From positions 1,550,001 to 1,614,000 of the forward strand of contig CAXXVF010000002.1 in assembly GCA_963663605.2 (NCBI GenBank): 64,000 bases of DNA. The letters run 5' to 3'. Below the pieces are notes generated by a model. The model was not told the origin of the DNA. It did not search any database and saw only the letters and a list, made by a program, of their open reading frames with translations. Shown piece after piece: positions 7,662-18,200 of this stretch (its first letter is position 1; the number at the start of each line of letters is the position of its first letter). The position numbers and the translations under genes were made by a program. Source of the stretch: Sporobacter sp963663605 (GTDB lineage Bacteria > Bacillota > Clostridia > Oscillospirales > Oscillospiraceae).

Positions 7662-8420
7662 ATGAACGAAAAAATGACATTGGTCTTGCTCCGCCACGGC
7701 GAGAGTATTTGGAACAAAATGAATCTGTTTACCGGATGGACCGATGTGGATCTCTCGAATGCTGGAAGGCTGGAAGCGGCAAGAGCTGGAAAGCTCTTAT
7801 TGGAGCATGGTATTGACTTCGATGTCTGTTACACATCGTACTTAAAGCGCGCCCTTTGTACGCTGAATCTGGTGCTGGAAACAATGGACAGGGAATGGTT
7901 GCCCGTCATTAAAAGCTGGAAGCTCAATGAGCGCCATTACGGCGTGCTGCAAGGTCTGAACAAAAGCGAGATGGCCGCTAAATACGGCGAGGAGCAAGTT
8001 CATATCTGGCGGCGCAGCTTTGATGTGCGCCCACCTCTTCTTGAGGCTGACGATAAACGCGCTCCGCATGCCCAAACCCCTTATCGCGATGTTCCGCCCG
8101 AGCGACTTCCGTTGGGGGAAAGTCTCAAGGACACTGCTGCCCGTGTAACGCCTTATTTTCAGGAGGAGATCGGGCCGAAGTTGAAAGCAGGCAAACGGGT
8201 TCTGATTGCGGCTCACGGCAATTCTCTTCGGGCACTGGTCAAGGAATTCGATCATCTTTCAGATGATGAGATTGCAAAAGTCAACATTCCGACAGGTGTG
8301 CCACTAATCTATGAGTTCGCACCGGATTTTACGGTCATGTATAAGAATTATCTTGGGGATTCCGCCACCATTGCCGCGAAAACGGAAAAAGTGGCCAGCC
8401 AAGGCAAAACTGTAACATGA
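7662..8420 (+). CDS. gpmA: 2,3-bisphosphoglycerate-dependent phosphoglycerate mutase
   Basis: 252 residues, the usual length for the dPGM family. The catalytic RHGE motif (LVLLRHGESIWN) is at residues 8-20, FTGWTDVDLS follows, and the second active-site histidine is in LIAAHGNSLRALVKE. It interconverts 3- and 2-phosphoglycerate in glycolysis in the cytoplasm. The start at 7662 has GAGAGAAG upstream. Finding a glycolytic enzyme as cargo in a mobile element is odd. A protein-like but unidentified reading frame runs into it from about 7551, probably the tail of another broken gene. Confidence 0.93.
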   Translation: MNEKMTLVLLRHGESIWNKMNLFTGWTDVDLSNAGRLEAARAGKLLLEHGIDFDVCYTSYLKRALCTLNLVLETMDREWLPVIKSWKLNERHYGVLQGLNKSEMAAKYGEEQVHIWRRSFDVRPPLLEADDKRAPHAQTPYRDVPPERLPLGESLKDTAARVTPYFQEEIGPKLKAGKRVLIAAHGNSLRALVKEFDHLSDDEIAKVNIPTGVPLIYEFAPDFTVMYKNYLGDSATIAAKTEKVASQGKTVT

Positions 8421-8561
8421 ACCCTGGTAGGGGGTAACCTGTTTGCAGGTATCATAAGAAATATCTCTCCATAAATATTAGGTATCAGTATTCTGAAAAA
8501 ACACTTTAAACAAACTGAACTGAGTATTTTTCATTAACTAATGAGGTAAATATATAAAATA

Positions 8562-9323
8562 ATGAAATCTTGCACAAAAACACTGGAAATCAGAGACCTT
8601 TGCGTCCGGGCGGGAGAAAAAAAGCTGCTTAATCACTTAAGCCTTACCATTCCGGACGGTGAGGTACACGCCCTTTTAGGGCAGAACGGAAGCGGCAAGA
8701 CCTCGCTCATGATGACCATTATGGGCTTTTCAGGCTATGAGGTGACGCAGGGGCAGATTTTATTTAAAGGGCAGGACATTGCGGAGCTTGACATCTGTGA
8801 ACGGTCGCGGCTCGGTATCGCAATTGCCCAGCAACGGCCGCCTACTATCAGCGGCGTTACGCTGCGAAGTATTCTGGCATATACGCTGCGCAACAAAAAA
8901 AAACCTGAGGATAAGCTGTCCGAGCTTGCCGAAACCGCTCGGATGGAGCCTTTTCTGGATCGCAGCATCAACGACGGGCTGTCCGGAGGAGAGATTAAGC
9001 GTGCCGAGCTTCTGCAGCTTCTGGCAATGTCACCTGAGTTCTCCATGATGGACGAGCCCGACTCCGGCGTCGATATGGAATCGTTGGCTCTCGTGGGAGA
9101 GCTGATCAATAAATTATTTTCTCCCGACCAAAAACGGAGGGCAAAACGAAAAGCGGGGTTGATTATTACGCACAGCGGCAATATTCTCAACTACTTCAAC
9201 ATAGATAAGGCACATGTTATGCACGACGGCAGCATTGGCTGCTCCGGCAATCCCACAATTATACTGGACACCATCGGAAAATATGGCTACAAGGAATGTG
9301 TCCGCTGCATAGGAAGGCGGTGA
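8562..9323 (+). CDS. SufC-like ABC ATPase (SmsC-type Fe-S assembly)
   Basis: 253 residues. Walker A LGQNGSGKTSL at residues 39-49, the Q-loop region, ABC signature LSGGEIKR near 147, and Walker B with MMDEPDSGVD. EPDSGVD is the SufC variant of the usual DEPTSGLD. SufC drives the SufB scaffold during Fe-S cluster assembly. The only partner encoded here is one SufB/D-like protein; SufS, SufU and SufD are absent. This is the layout of the minimal two-gene SUF (SMS) systems of anaerobes. The start at 8562 has GAGGTAAATATATAAA ahead of it. Confidence 0.85.
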   Translation: MKSCTKTLEIRDLCVRAGEKKLLNHLSLTIPDGEVHALLGQNGSGKTSLMMTIMGFSGYEVTQGQILFKGQDIAELDICERSRLGIAIAQQRPPTISGVTLRSILAYTLRNKKKPEDKLSELAETARMEPFLDRSINDGLSGGEIKRAELLQLLAMSPEFSMMDEPDSGVDMESLALVGELINKLFSPDQKRRAKRKAGLIITHSGNILNYFNIDKAHVMHDGSIGCSGNPTIILDTIGKYGYKECVRCIGRR

Positions 9324-9328
9324 AAGCT

Positions 9329-10513
9329 ATGAGTATACCCAATCACGACAACAGCGAAACCAAAAACGGTGTCCCCGATATCACTGAGCTTTTCCCGAAT
9401 TTGATCGAACCTGAGCAGATCAGACAGGAGGATAAAAAGGCGCTGGCTGAGGTGGGTATCGTTCTGGGCAGCGAAAACCGGTCCGCCACGATGGTGGTAC
9501 GTGACCATCAGCCGGTTTGCCTCGCCAGTAGTGACCAGGGATTTGAGATGCTTCCGATTTTTGTTGCCTTCAAACGCTATGAGTGGCTGGAGGGAAAATA
9601 TGCTTTCAGGGCGGTTCCTTCCGGTTTTGACGAGTTTACAGCTAAATGTGCCGCTCAAAAGCCACTTGGATTTTTCATTCATGTAAAAAAAGGTGCAAAA
9701 GTGACTCTCCCTTGTCAGGCGGCCATGTATATGGCAACCAACAGCCTCACCCAGGCGGTGCATAATATAGTGGTTCTGGAGGAAGATTCACAGCTGGAGC
9801 TGATTACCGGCTGCGTGTCAGAGCACAGCGTCAATGAGGGGCAGCATCTCGCGGTTGAAGAGTATTATATCGGGAAAAACGCGAAATTTACCAACACCAT
9901 GATCCATTCATGGGGGCCTAAAGTAGCGGTCTACCCCCGTACTGGGGCCGTCGTGGAAGAAAACGGGCGATATGAAAGCAATTATATCTCACTGCGGGCA
10001 GCCAAGCAGATAAAAAGCGATCCTCAGACCTTCCTCAACGGCAATGGAGCGTCCGCAAAGTATCTGACCGTGGTGCTGGGTACGCCGGGTTCCGTGATCG
10101 ATACGGCTGGAAACGTGTACTTGAACGCGGAGGATACCAGCGCTGAGCTTTTACACCGGGGCGTGTGTACCGGTGGGATCATGCATCAGGGTGGGCTTCT
10201 CATCGGCAATGCTCCGTGCAAAGCACACGTGGACTGCGCGGGTATGCTGCTCGATAACACAGGAAACGGATACATCGAATCGGTACCGGGCCTCAGGTCG
10301 CATCATCCCGACGCCCGTATGAGCCACGAGGCCAGCATAGGAAAAATCGCGCCGGAGCAGGTTGAGTACCTTATGTCACGCGGAATGGAAGAGCTTGAGG
10401 CCATTTCCATGCTCATCAGGGGCTTTTTGGGCGCGGACATTGAGGGCCTTAGCCCGGAGCTTGACGCGCAGATCACCGAGATCGCCGAAATTGCCGGACA
10501 TGGAGAAGAATAA
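9329..10513 (+). CDS. SufB/SufD-like scaffold (SmsB-type)
   Basis: 394 residues. The ATG at 9329 is chosen because AGGAAGGCGGTGAAAGCT precedes it. It sits 5 bases after the SufC-like stop. The C-terminal half shows the SufBD beta-helix core, with LLHRGVCTGGIMHQGGLLIG and then HHPDARMSHEASIGKIAPEQ, near the expected C-terminal conserved block (SHEASIGKI.EEQ..YLMSRG). The N-terminal half is shorter than in full SufB. With the SufC-like ATPase it would form a minimal Fe-S scaffold complex. Confidence 0.85.
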   Translation: MSIPNHDNSETKNGVPDITELFPNLIEPEQIRQEDKKALAEVGIVLGSENRSATMVVRDHQPVCLASSDQGFEMLPIFVAFKRYEWLEGKYAFRAVPSGFDEFTAKCAAQKPLGFFIHVKKGAKVTLPCQAAMYMATNSLTQAVHNIVVLEEDSQLELITGCVSEHSVNEGQHLAVEEYYIGKNAKFTNTMIHSWGPKVAVYPRTGAVVEENGRYESNYISLRAAKQIKSDPQTFLNGNGASAKYLTVVLGTPGSVIDTAGNVYLNAEDTSAELLHRGVCTGGIMHQGGLLIGNAPCKAHVDCAGMLLDNTGNGYIESVPGLRSHHPDARMSHEASIGKIAPEQVEYLMSRGMEELEAISMLIRGFLGADIEGLSPELDAQITEIAEIAGHGEE

Positions 10514-10825
10514 TGAAATTGAACACATAACGAACAATTTAGAAAACTCAAGATTTGTTGTGATGATCAGACTTTTACGCTCATAACAATCAGCGATAAC
10601 CTAAAAAAGGAGCTTGGCGCCATTGGCATCAACCGGGACAAAGAGCCTTAGATCCTCAACTTTGGTACACTAAAAGTGCAGATGCTTCCTGCCTCCCCGG
10701 GCATTGATCGTTTGCGCTCATTTCTTTATGACGAGGGAGTAACCGGCCGACGTCCCTCGGCTTGGATCTCAGCATCCGTGACGCAAAGCCGTCGGCCATC
10801 CCTCGTTGTAAACATTCGCTTAGCC
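10514..10825 (+). other. Gene debris between the SUF pair and the right direct repeat
   Basis: No intact gene. One frame (about 10558-10700) reads DDQTFTLITISDNLKKELGA and further protein-like sequence interrupted by a TAG near 10650. This suggests the tail of an unidentified gene. The debris runs directly into the right copy of the 111-bp repeat. Confidence 0.4.
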
Positions 10826-10936
10826 CCGCAAGCCACGGCGCTCACGGGCAGTAATGTGTATCTCACGCAGACCCGCACGGCGACAGTAACAGTTAGCGGC
10901 GTCATGTACGACGACGATTTCACCTCAGATTGGTAA
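10826..10936 (+). repeat. 111-bp direct repeat, right copy (3' end of the secreted-protein gene)
   Basis: Near-identical to 4832-4942, coding for the same C-terminal residues (LTGSNVYLTQTR then VMYDDDF) and ending in TAA, but with no upstream part of the gene. It marks the far edge of the inserted block. Confidence 0.9.
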
Positions 10937-10947
10937 AGTAAAAAGCG

Positions 10948-10980
10948 CGGAAGCGGCAACGATACAAGCTGCCGCTTCCG
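10948..10980 (+). terminator. Hairpin after the right direct repeat
   Basis: CGGAAGCGGCA pairs with TGCCGCTTCCG around an 11-base loop, 11 bases after the stop. It occupies the same position as the hairpin after the intact gene at 4951 but has a different sequence. Confidence 0.55.
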
Positions 10981-11099
10981 TACAGTTTCGAGGGATATCT
11001 GAAATTAAAAATCGTGCCGCCGCAACGATTGCGTGGGAAAATTAATGCTTTATATTTTCACGAAATTCCTATATAATCCATACAAGAGGTGGTGAGACA

Positions 11100-12200
11100 A
11101 TGCTGAATCTTCTAATAATGAGCAACGACGAGTGCATAGCCGAGTTTTCCAGCGGCAAGCTGAATATTATAAACGCGCCCCTTCTTCCTCTGCACCTGAA
11201 CAGGACGGGAGATATTGAAGGTTGGCTCAGCCAGCGCGCGATAGACGAACACCGTACAAATTCCCGTCTGCTGAAAAAGGCTTTACGTCTTGAAAACAAA
11301 GACGATATAAATACGGCGCTTCATTTCAACGCCGCAACCATCACGGACACATATTGGGTAAAAACGCCCGACAGCAAGCTCACCTACGATGATGTCCGCT
11401 TTAAGGAAAACTATTTTGACATGCTCGCCCTGCGCGGTGACCCCGATTCCTTTAACCGCAAGCCGAGCAGAACGCCGGAGCTTACCAATACAGGCAGCTT
11501 TGAAAAATGCTGGCGGCTGATTGAAGGCAAATGGTGGATGTACAAATCCGAAAGCGCGGTGGAGCAGTTTACGGAGCTTTTTGCGTACTATCTTGCGGTT
11601 GCGCTGAATATCCCCGCCGCCGTCTACGAAAAAGACGACGGGTATGTACGCACTTTGGATTTCACAAACGGCGCGTCTGTCAACTTTGAAACGGCTTACG
11701 GCATAATCGGAGAGGAATCCGATTACCGCAAAGTATACCGCAAGTTGAAGGAGCTTGACTCAGGCGTTGCCAAAGCGTATGTAATGATGACGTTTTTCGA
11801 CGGCCTTATTTTCAACATGGACAGGCATGAGCATAACTTCGGAATTTTGCGTGAGGTGCGGACGGGCAAAATCCTCAGCATGGCACCGTTGTACGACCAC
11901 AATATAGCACTCATTACAAGAGGCTTCCCTACCGATATAAGCCGAAAAAGTGACCGGCTGATTTCAGATTTCGCGGAACTGATACATGATGAAAATATCA
12001 ACATGAAGCTCCCGCAGCTTACGGGAAATACGGTCGCTCAAGCGGCGCGGAGGGCGGCGGCGCACTTTGATGAAGCTGCGGCGCTTCCCGAAAATACGGT
12101 AAGGTTTGTTGTGGAATATGTAATGAACGGCTTTGCGCGAATTAAGGAACTCAGTAATTTGCCGGTGCAAAGCCCTAAACGCAACGAGCCGGAGAGATAG
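11100..12200 (+). CDS. HipA/CtkA-like protein kinase
   Basis: 366 residues. The C-terminal half has the HipA-family catalytic signature FDGLIFNMDRHEHNFG (residues 233-250; N.DRH..N carries the catalytic Asp and a metal-binding Asn), followed by the metal-site motif MAPLYDHNIAL. KTPDSKL in the N-terminal half may stand for the nucleotide loop. No HipB-type antitoxin lies next to it, so it looks like a stand-alone CtkA-like kinase rather than a classical HipBA pair. GAGGTGGTGAGACA precedes the ATG. A terminator follows, so it is its own transcription unit ahead of the conjugation operon. Confidence 0.7.
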   Translation: MLNLLIMSNDECIAEFSSGKLNIINAPLLPLHLNRTGDIEGWLSQRAIDEHRTNSRLLKKALRLENKDDINTALHFNAATITDTYWVKTPDSKLTYDDVRFKENYFDMLALRGDPDSFNRKPSRTPELTNTGSFEKCWRLIEGKWWMYKSESAVEQFTELFAYYLAVALNIPAAVYEKDDGYVRTLDFTNGASVNFETAYGIIGEESDYRKVYRKLKELDSGVAKAYVMMTFFDGLIFNMDRHEHNFGILREVRTGKILSMAPLYDHNIALITRGFPTDISRKSDRLISDFAELIHDENINMKLPQLTGNTVAQAARRAAAHFDEAAALPENTVRFVVEYVMNGFARIKELSNLPVQSPKRNEPER

Positions 12201-12221
12201 CAGCAAAAATTCATATTCAGG

Positions 12222-12250
12222 AAAGCGGCAGTGAAAACTGTCGCTTTTTT
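12222..12250 (+). terminator. Intrinsic terminator after the HipA-like gene
   Basis: AAAGCGGCAGT and ACTGTCGCTTT form the stem around GAAA; the T run closes it. The ribosome site of the next gene begins right behind it. Confidence 0.75.
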
Positions 12251-12276
12251 ATTTCAAAAAAAGGAGGTTGCCTACA

Positions 12277-15200
12277 TTGCCATCAAAATTGCAATTCATA
12301 ACCGAGCTGTCCGATAGGACGACGCAGAAGCTGATGGGAACATACCAAAACTGGACAGGGTTTTTGCGTACCGCGGCGTGGAATTATAAGTACAGCTTTG
12401 CCGAGCAGAGCTTAATCTACGCCCAAAGACCCGACGCCACGGCCTGCGCCCCGATTGAGCTTTGGAATAATCGTCTGCGGCGATGGGTAAAACGCGGCTC
12501 CAAAGGTATTGCCCTTATTGACGACAGCCAAGAAAAGCTGTCATTACGCTATGTCTTTGACATTTCCGACACCGAGAACAGGCACGGCGAAGCCGTTTAC
12601 ATCTGGAACATGGAACAGCGTTATGAGCCGGAGGTTATTGAGGCTTTGGAGAGCGCCTACGGCGAGCTCGAAAATAAGGGCACTTTTGGCGACGCTATCA
12701 TGTCGGCGGCAGGCAACCTTGTCGACGATAATATGACGGACTATCTTTCGGAGCTTATGAGCGTCCGGGGCGACAGCTTTTTAGAAGAATTGGACGATTT
12801 GAACGTCGAGATGTTTTTCAAACGCGCACTGAAATCGGCTGTCGCATATATGATTATGACAAGGAGCGGCGTGAAAACATCCGATTATCTTGAGATGGAC
12901 GATTTCAGAACGTCGTATGACTTTAATACGCTCCCGACCATATCCCTTCTCGGCAACGCCACAAGCGACATGGCTGAAATGGCATTGCGGGAGATTGGCG
13001 AAACAGTCCGGGCGCTTCATATTGAGGAACGCAAGGTTCACAAACTTGCAAACTCCGAAAAACCGGCGCAAAATACAATTAAAACAACCGAAAGGGGCGT
13101 TACACATGGAAATGACATACACGAAGCACGGGGATTATCTGCTGCCCGACCTGACGCTGCCGGAGCAGCCGACAATCGGGAAATATGGAATGCAGCGAAA
13201 ATCGTTTCTGAAAAAACACCGCCGGGCGACATACACGGCGCTTCTCCTGTCGGGCGAGCTGATGGCACATCTGGCCGAGATAGACAAGACGGCGCGGGAG
13301 CGCGTCGAGATGATGACGGCGAATATGGCAAAACGCGAGGGCGTGACGGAACAGATGAAGGCCGCAGACCAGATGAAGTGGGTGGGGCTGATGAACAACA
13401 TCAAACAGTCGGCGGAGGAAACAGTACAGGCGGAACTGATTTACAATTAAACACGGATACAGAAGAATCGGAGGAAATACAAAATTCCTCCGATTTTTCA
13501 TTTCCGTCGCTGCCTTCCGAGCGGTCACAGTTCGCCCGGCTTGAGCAAAGCACAATTTTCACTATTTCGCAAAGCGTTATTGATGAATTCCTTAAAACGG
13601 GCGGCAACGAGAAAAACAGCGCACTTCGTATTTTAGCTAAGTACAGGCACGGGAAGCCGCAGGACGAAAATATCAGCTTTCTCAAACGCGAATACCGCAG
13701 CGGCGGCAAGGGCTTAATCCTCGACGGACAAAAGGTGTCGGCGTGGTGGGACGGCGACGGCGGCATGACAATCGCTTTTGGCGATACCATTCACGGAGAC
13801 GGCGAGAAGGTTGTGCTGTCTTGGGCGCAGGTTGAAACGCGAATCCATGAGCTGCTTGAGCTTGGCGAGTATGCAGCGCAGGGCGATTTGCTTGCCGTAC
13901 AGGATTTTGAGTTTGAAATGTACGCAGAGCGCATTTGGCATGTCTGCCGGGATAACTTTGGCCTGCCGGAGCAATGGAGCGCCGAAAAGGGCGGATACTC
14001 CGAAGATGTCAAGGTCATAAAAGGGGTCCTTGAAAAGCCGGAAACGCGGTCAGAGGTAATTGCAGAGCTTGAAATACGATACAGCGATGCAGACGAAAAT
14101 GATAGTTGGCGCTGGCGCAGTTATGTTCACGGCAGCATTCATAATGTCCTCAGCGAAGTGCGGGATTTGCAGAAAGAGCCGATAGCCTACACCGCGCAGA
14201 GCGCGTTCTCCCCTAAACGTGAGCATTTTCTGACACAGGACGAGATTGACGCGGAGCTTGTAACAGGCGGCGGTTATCGCGGGAGCAAAGCGGGTATTTA
14301 CGGCCTTTTCATGAAAAACGAAAGCACTGCCGAGTGCATTAAGCACCTGAAATACTCATACGGCACAAGCGGCTTTGGAATTGGCGTATTTGACGTATGG
14401 CGTGACGGTAAGGGTGTGCGCATCAAGAAAAGTGCCGTGCATGGCAAAGGCGACGGCCAGACATTTACTTATACATACATCGTAAAGCGCATTGCCGAGC
14501 TTATACGCGCCGGACGCTTCTTGTCGCCGGAAGAAATAGTTAAATTTGAAACAGAAGAAGCGGTCATAAAAATCACCGTGCCGGGGGAAGAAAAAGAACC
14601 TGAAAAAGCGGTTTCGTCCGATGTTACCGAAGTCTCCGAGGCAGCGAGTGTCGAGGGAAAACCAGATAAGGCAACCGCCGTATACTCGCTCCCTCTTGGC
14701 ACAAAGGTATGGCTTGGCAGAGACGAATACGACATCATTGCCTACACCGACAAAACCGTAACGCTTTACGATTACGCCTTCCCTCTTTTCAACAAAGAGC
14801 TTGACCGCAACATTTTTGAGCGCAGGCTCCGCGAGACCGACGCCAACGACCACCTGATTACCAGTTATGATGAAGACGCGGCAGAAGGCGTTGAAATCAT
14901 AGATAATACGCCGCCGAGCGAGCTGGAGCGGGCAGAGCAGGCCGAAGAAGCAGCCTTCCCTTACTCCAAAGGCGACACGGTATATCTGGAGGACGGCAAG
15001 GCGTACATCATCGAAAACGTCGGCATGTTCGACATCCGGCTTCGTGACCCGACGCTTTTCCACCCCATACTCCGCGCCGAGAGCCGTGAAAATTTCTTGT
15101 GGCTTGTGGATAGATACCCGCAATCAGGAGAGGCCGCGGATCAGGAATCGGCAGAAACGAAAGCCGCGCCCGCAGTGCAGCCCTCCGTTCAAATCAAAAA

Positions 15201-18200
15201 AACTAACTTCCGCATTACCGATGACAAGCTTGGCTACGGCGGTGCAAAAACCAAATACGCTTACAACATCGCCGCCATAAAGACCTTGCAGGACATCGAG
15301 ACGGACAACCGTTTCGCAACGCCGGAGGAGCAGGAAATTCTCTCAAAATATGTCGGATGGGGCGGTGTCGCCGATGCGTTCGACGAGCACAAAGCCGAAT
15401 GGGAGAAGGAATATAACGAGCTTAAATCCATGCTTTCCGACGACGAATACCGTGCCGCGCGAGAATCCGTCCTCAATGCCCACTATACCTCCCCGACAGT
15501 TATAAAGGCCATATACGGCGCAATAGAAAACATGGGCTTCAAGAAAGGCAATATCTTAGAGCCCGCCTGCGGTATCGGCAATTTTTTCGGCCTTGTGCCG
15601 GAGAGTATGCAGGACAGCAAGCTTTACGGCGTGGAGCTTGATAGCATTACGGGGCGTATAGCGAAGCAGCTTTATCAAAAAGCAGACATCCGGGTACAGG
15701 GCTTTGAAACCGCCAATTTACCCGACAGCCTTTTCGATGTGGCAATCGGCAACGTACCCTTCGGCAACTATAAGCTCTCCGATAAGCGGTATGACAAGCT
15801 CAACTTGAGCGTTCACGACTACTTTTTCGTCAAGACGCTGGATAAGGTGCGCCCGGGCGGCATTGTGGCCTTCGTCACATCGAGTTTCACGATGGACAAG
15901 AAAAACTCCGCAGTCCGCAAATATTTGGCGGAGCGCGCAGTTCTCATCGGCGCGGCCAGACTGCCTAATAACGCATTTTTGAAAAACGCCGGCACGGAGG
16001 TCGTAACGGACATATTGTTTTTGCAAAAGCGTGAACGCCCCATTGAAGCGTCAAATGAGGATTGGGTACATCTGGGGAAAACCGAAGATGGTTTTGAAAT
16101 CAACCAATTCTTTGCTGACAATCCCGACATGATACTCGGCGAGCTGACGGATGAAAACACGCAGTACGGGCGCATGGCCTGCACGGTCAAGCCGATTGCG
16201 GGAGCCGACCTTGCCGAACAGCTCCGGGACGCGATGGCGAATATACACGCCGAAATTACAGAATACGACATAGAGGACTTGGACGAGGAAGAAAATTCAA
16301 TCCCCGCAGATCCCAATGTGCGCAATTACAGCTACACCCTTGCCGAAGATAAGCTGTATTTCCGTGTTGACTCCGTTATGAATCACGTGGAAACAAGCGC
16401 GACGGGCGAAAACCGTATTCGCGGCATGATTGAACTCCGCGACTGCGTAAGGCGGCTCATCGAGTACCAGTCGGAGGATTATTCCGACGAGCTGATACAT
16501 CAGGAGCAGGCGCGGCTGAACGGCCTGTATGATAATTTTATTGAGAAGTACGGCAGAATAAACGACCGCGGCAACGATATGGCCTTCTCCGACGACAACT
16601 CATACCCCCTGCTCTGCTCTCTTGAGGTCATGGACGATGACGGCGAGTTTAAGCGCAAGGCGGATATGTTCACAAGGCGGACAATCCGCAGCCACGTGCC
16701 CGTCAGCCATGTCGATACCGCGGCCGAAGCCCTCGCCGTATCTATCGGCGAAAAAGCCGGTGTTGACCTCGGCTTCATGTCTGAGCTTAGCGGAATAGGC
16801 AGAGAGACTCTCATAAAAGAGCTTGAGGGCGCAATTTTCCTGAACGTGGGAAGCGCTGAGATGCAGGACAAGACCTATGTGACGGCTGACGAATACCTTT
16901 CCGGCAATGTCCGCGAAAAGCTGAAGCTTGCAAAAACGGCGGCTGAAGCTGCCGGGGACGGCTCGCTTGACGTGAACGTGCGGGCACTTGAAGGTGCGCA
17001 GCCTGTTGACCTCACCGCCGCCGAAATAAGCGTCAGGTTGGGCGCTACTTGGATTGAACCTGAGATTTACGGGCAGTTTGTCCATGAGCTGCTTACGCCG
17101 CCGACGTACATGAAGCACGACATCAGGGTGCAGTACACGAAGTACAATTCAGAGTGGCGCATAGAGGGTAAAAACCGGGACTACGCGAACGTGAAGGCGA
17201 ACAAGACCTACGGCACCTCTCGTGCGAGCGCCTACAAAATAATAGAGGACACGCTAAACCTCCGCGATACCCGCGTGTTCGACCCCAAATATGATGACAG
17301 CGGCAACCGGACATACGTCCTCAACAAGAAGGAGACGGCAATCGCTCGGCAAAAGCAGGAGCTGATCAAGCGCGAGTTTGTAGATTGGATATGGAAAGAC
17401 CCCCGCCGCCGTGAGAAGCTGTGCCGCTACTACAACGATACATTTAATAATATCCGCACACGCGAATACGACGGTAGTCACATTCAGTTTATAGGCATGA
17501 ACCCCGAAATTCAGCTCAGGCCGCACCAGAGAAACGCCGTTGCCCGAAACCTATACGGCGGCAACACGCTCTTCGCCCATTGCGTTGGCGCGGGCAAGAC
17601 CTACACGATGGCCGCTGCCGCGATGGAAGTGAAGCGCCTTGGCCTGTGCAACAAGTCCATGTTCGTCGTGCCCAATCACCTGACGGAGCAGTGGGCGGCG
17701 GAGTTTTTGCAGCTATACCCGGCGGCAAATATTTTAGTTACCACAAAGAAGGATTTTGAGCGCAAAAACAGGAAAAAATTCTGTTCGCGCATCGCCACCA
17801 GCGACTATGACGCGGTAATCATCGGGCACAGCCAGTTTGAAAAACTGCCTATGTCGCTGGAGCGGCAGGCGGCGATGCTCCAGCGGCAGATTGATGAAAT
17901 ACTGCTCAGTATAAAAGACGCAAAAGCGAACAGAGCCGAAAATTTCACCGTCAAGCAGATGGAGAAAACCCGCAAAAACCTTGAGGTCAAGATGAAAAAA
18001 CTCAATGACCAGAGCCGCAAGGACGACGTTGTTACTTTTGAGGAATTGGGCGTTGACAGGCTGTTTATTGACGAGAGCCATTTTTACAAGAATCTCTATT
18101 TATTTACGAAAATGCGAAATGTAGGCGGCATAGCGCAGACAGAAGCGCAGAAGTCCTCAGACCTGTTTGCCAAATGTCAATACCTTGACGAGCTGACGGG

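Noticed and set aside
11100..12200. Reading the HipA-like gene as half of a HipBA toxin-antitoxin pair
   Set aside because: No HTH antitoxin gene on either side; terminators isolate it.
14356..15123. 255-residue minus-strand frame opposite the methylase-helicase gene
   Set aside because: It mirrors a clear coding gene, has no ribosome site and no family pattern; a by-product of codon bias on the other strand.
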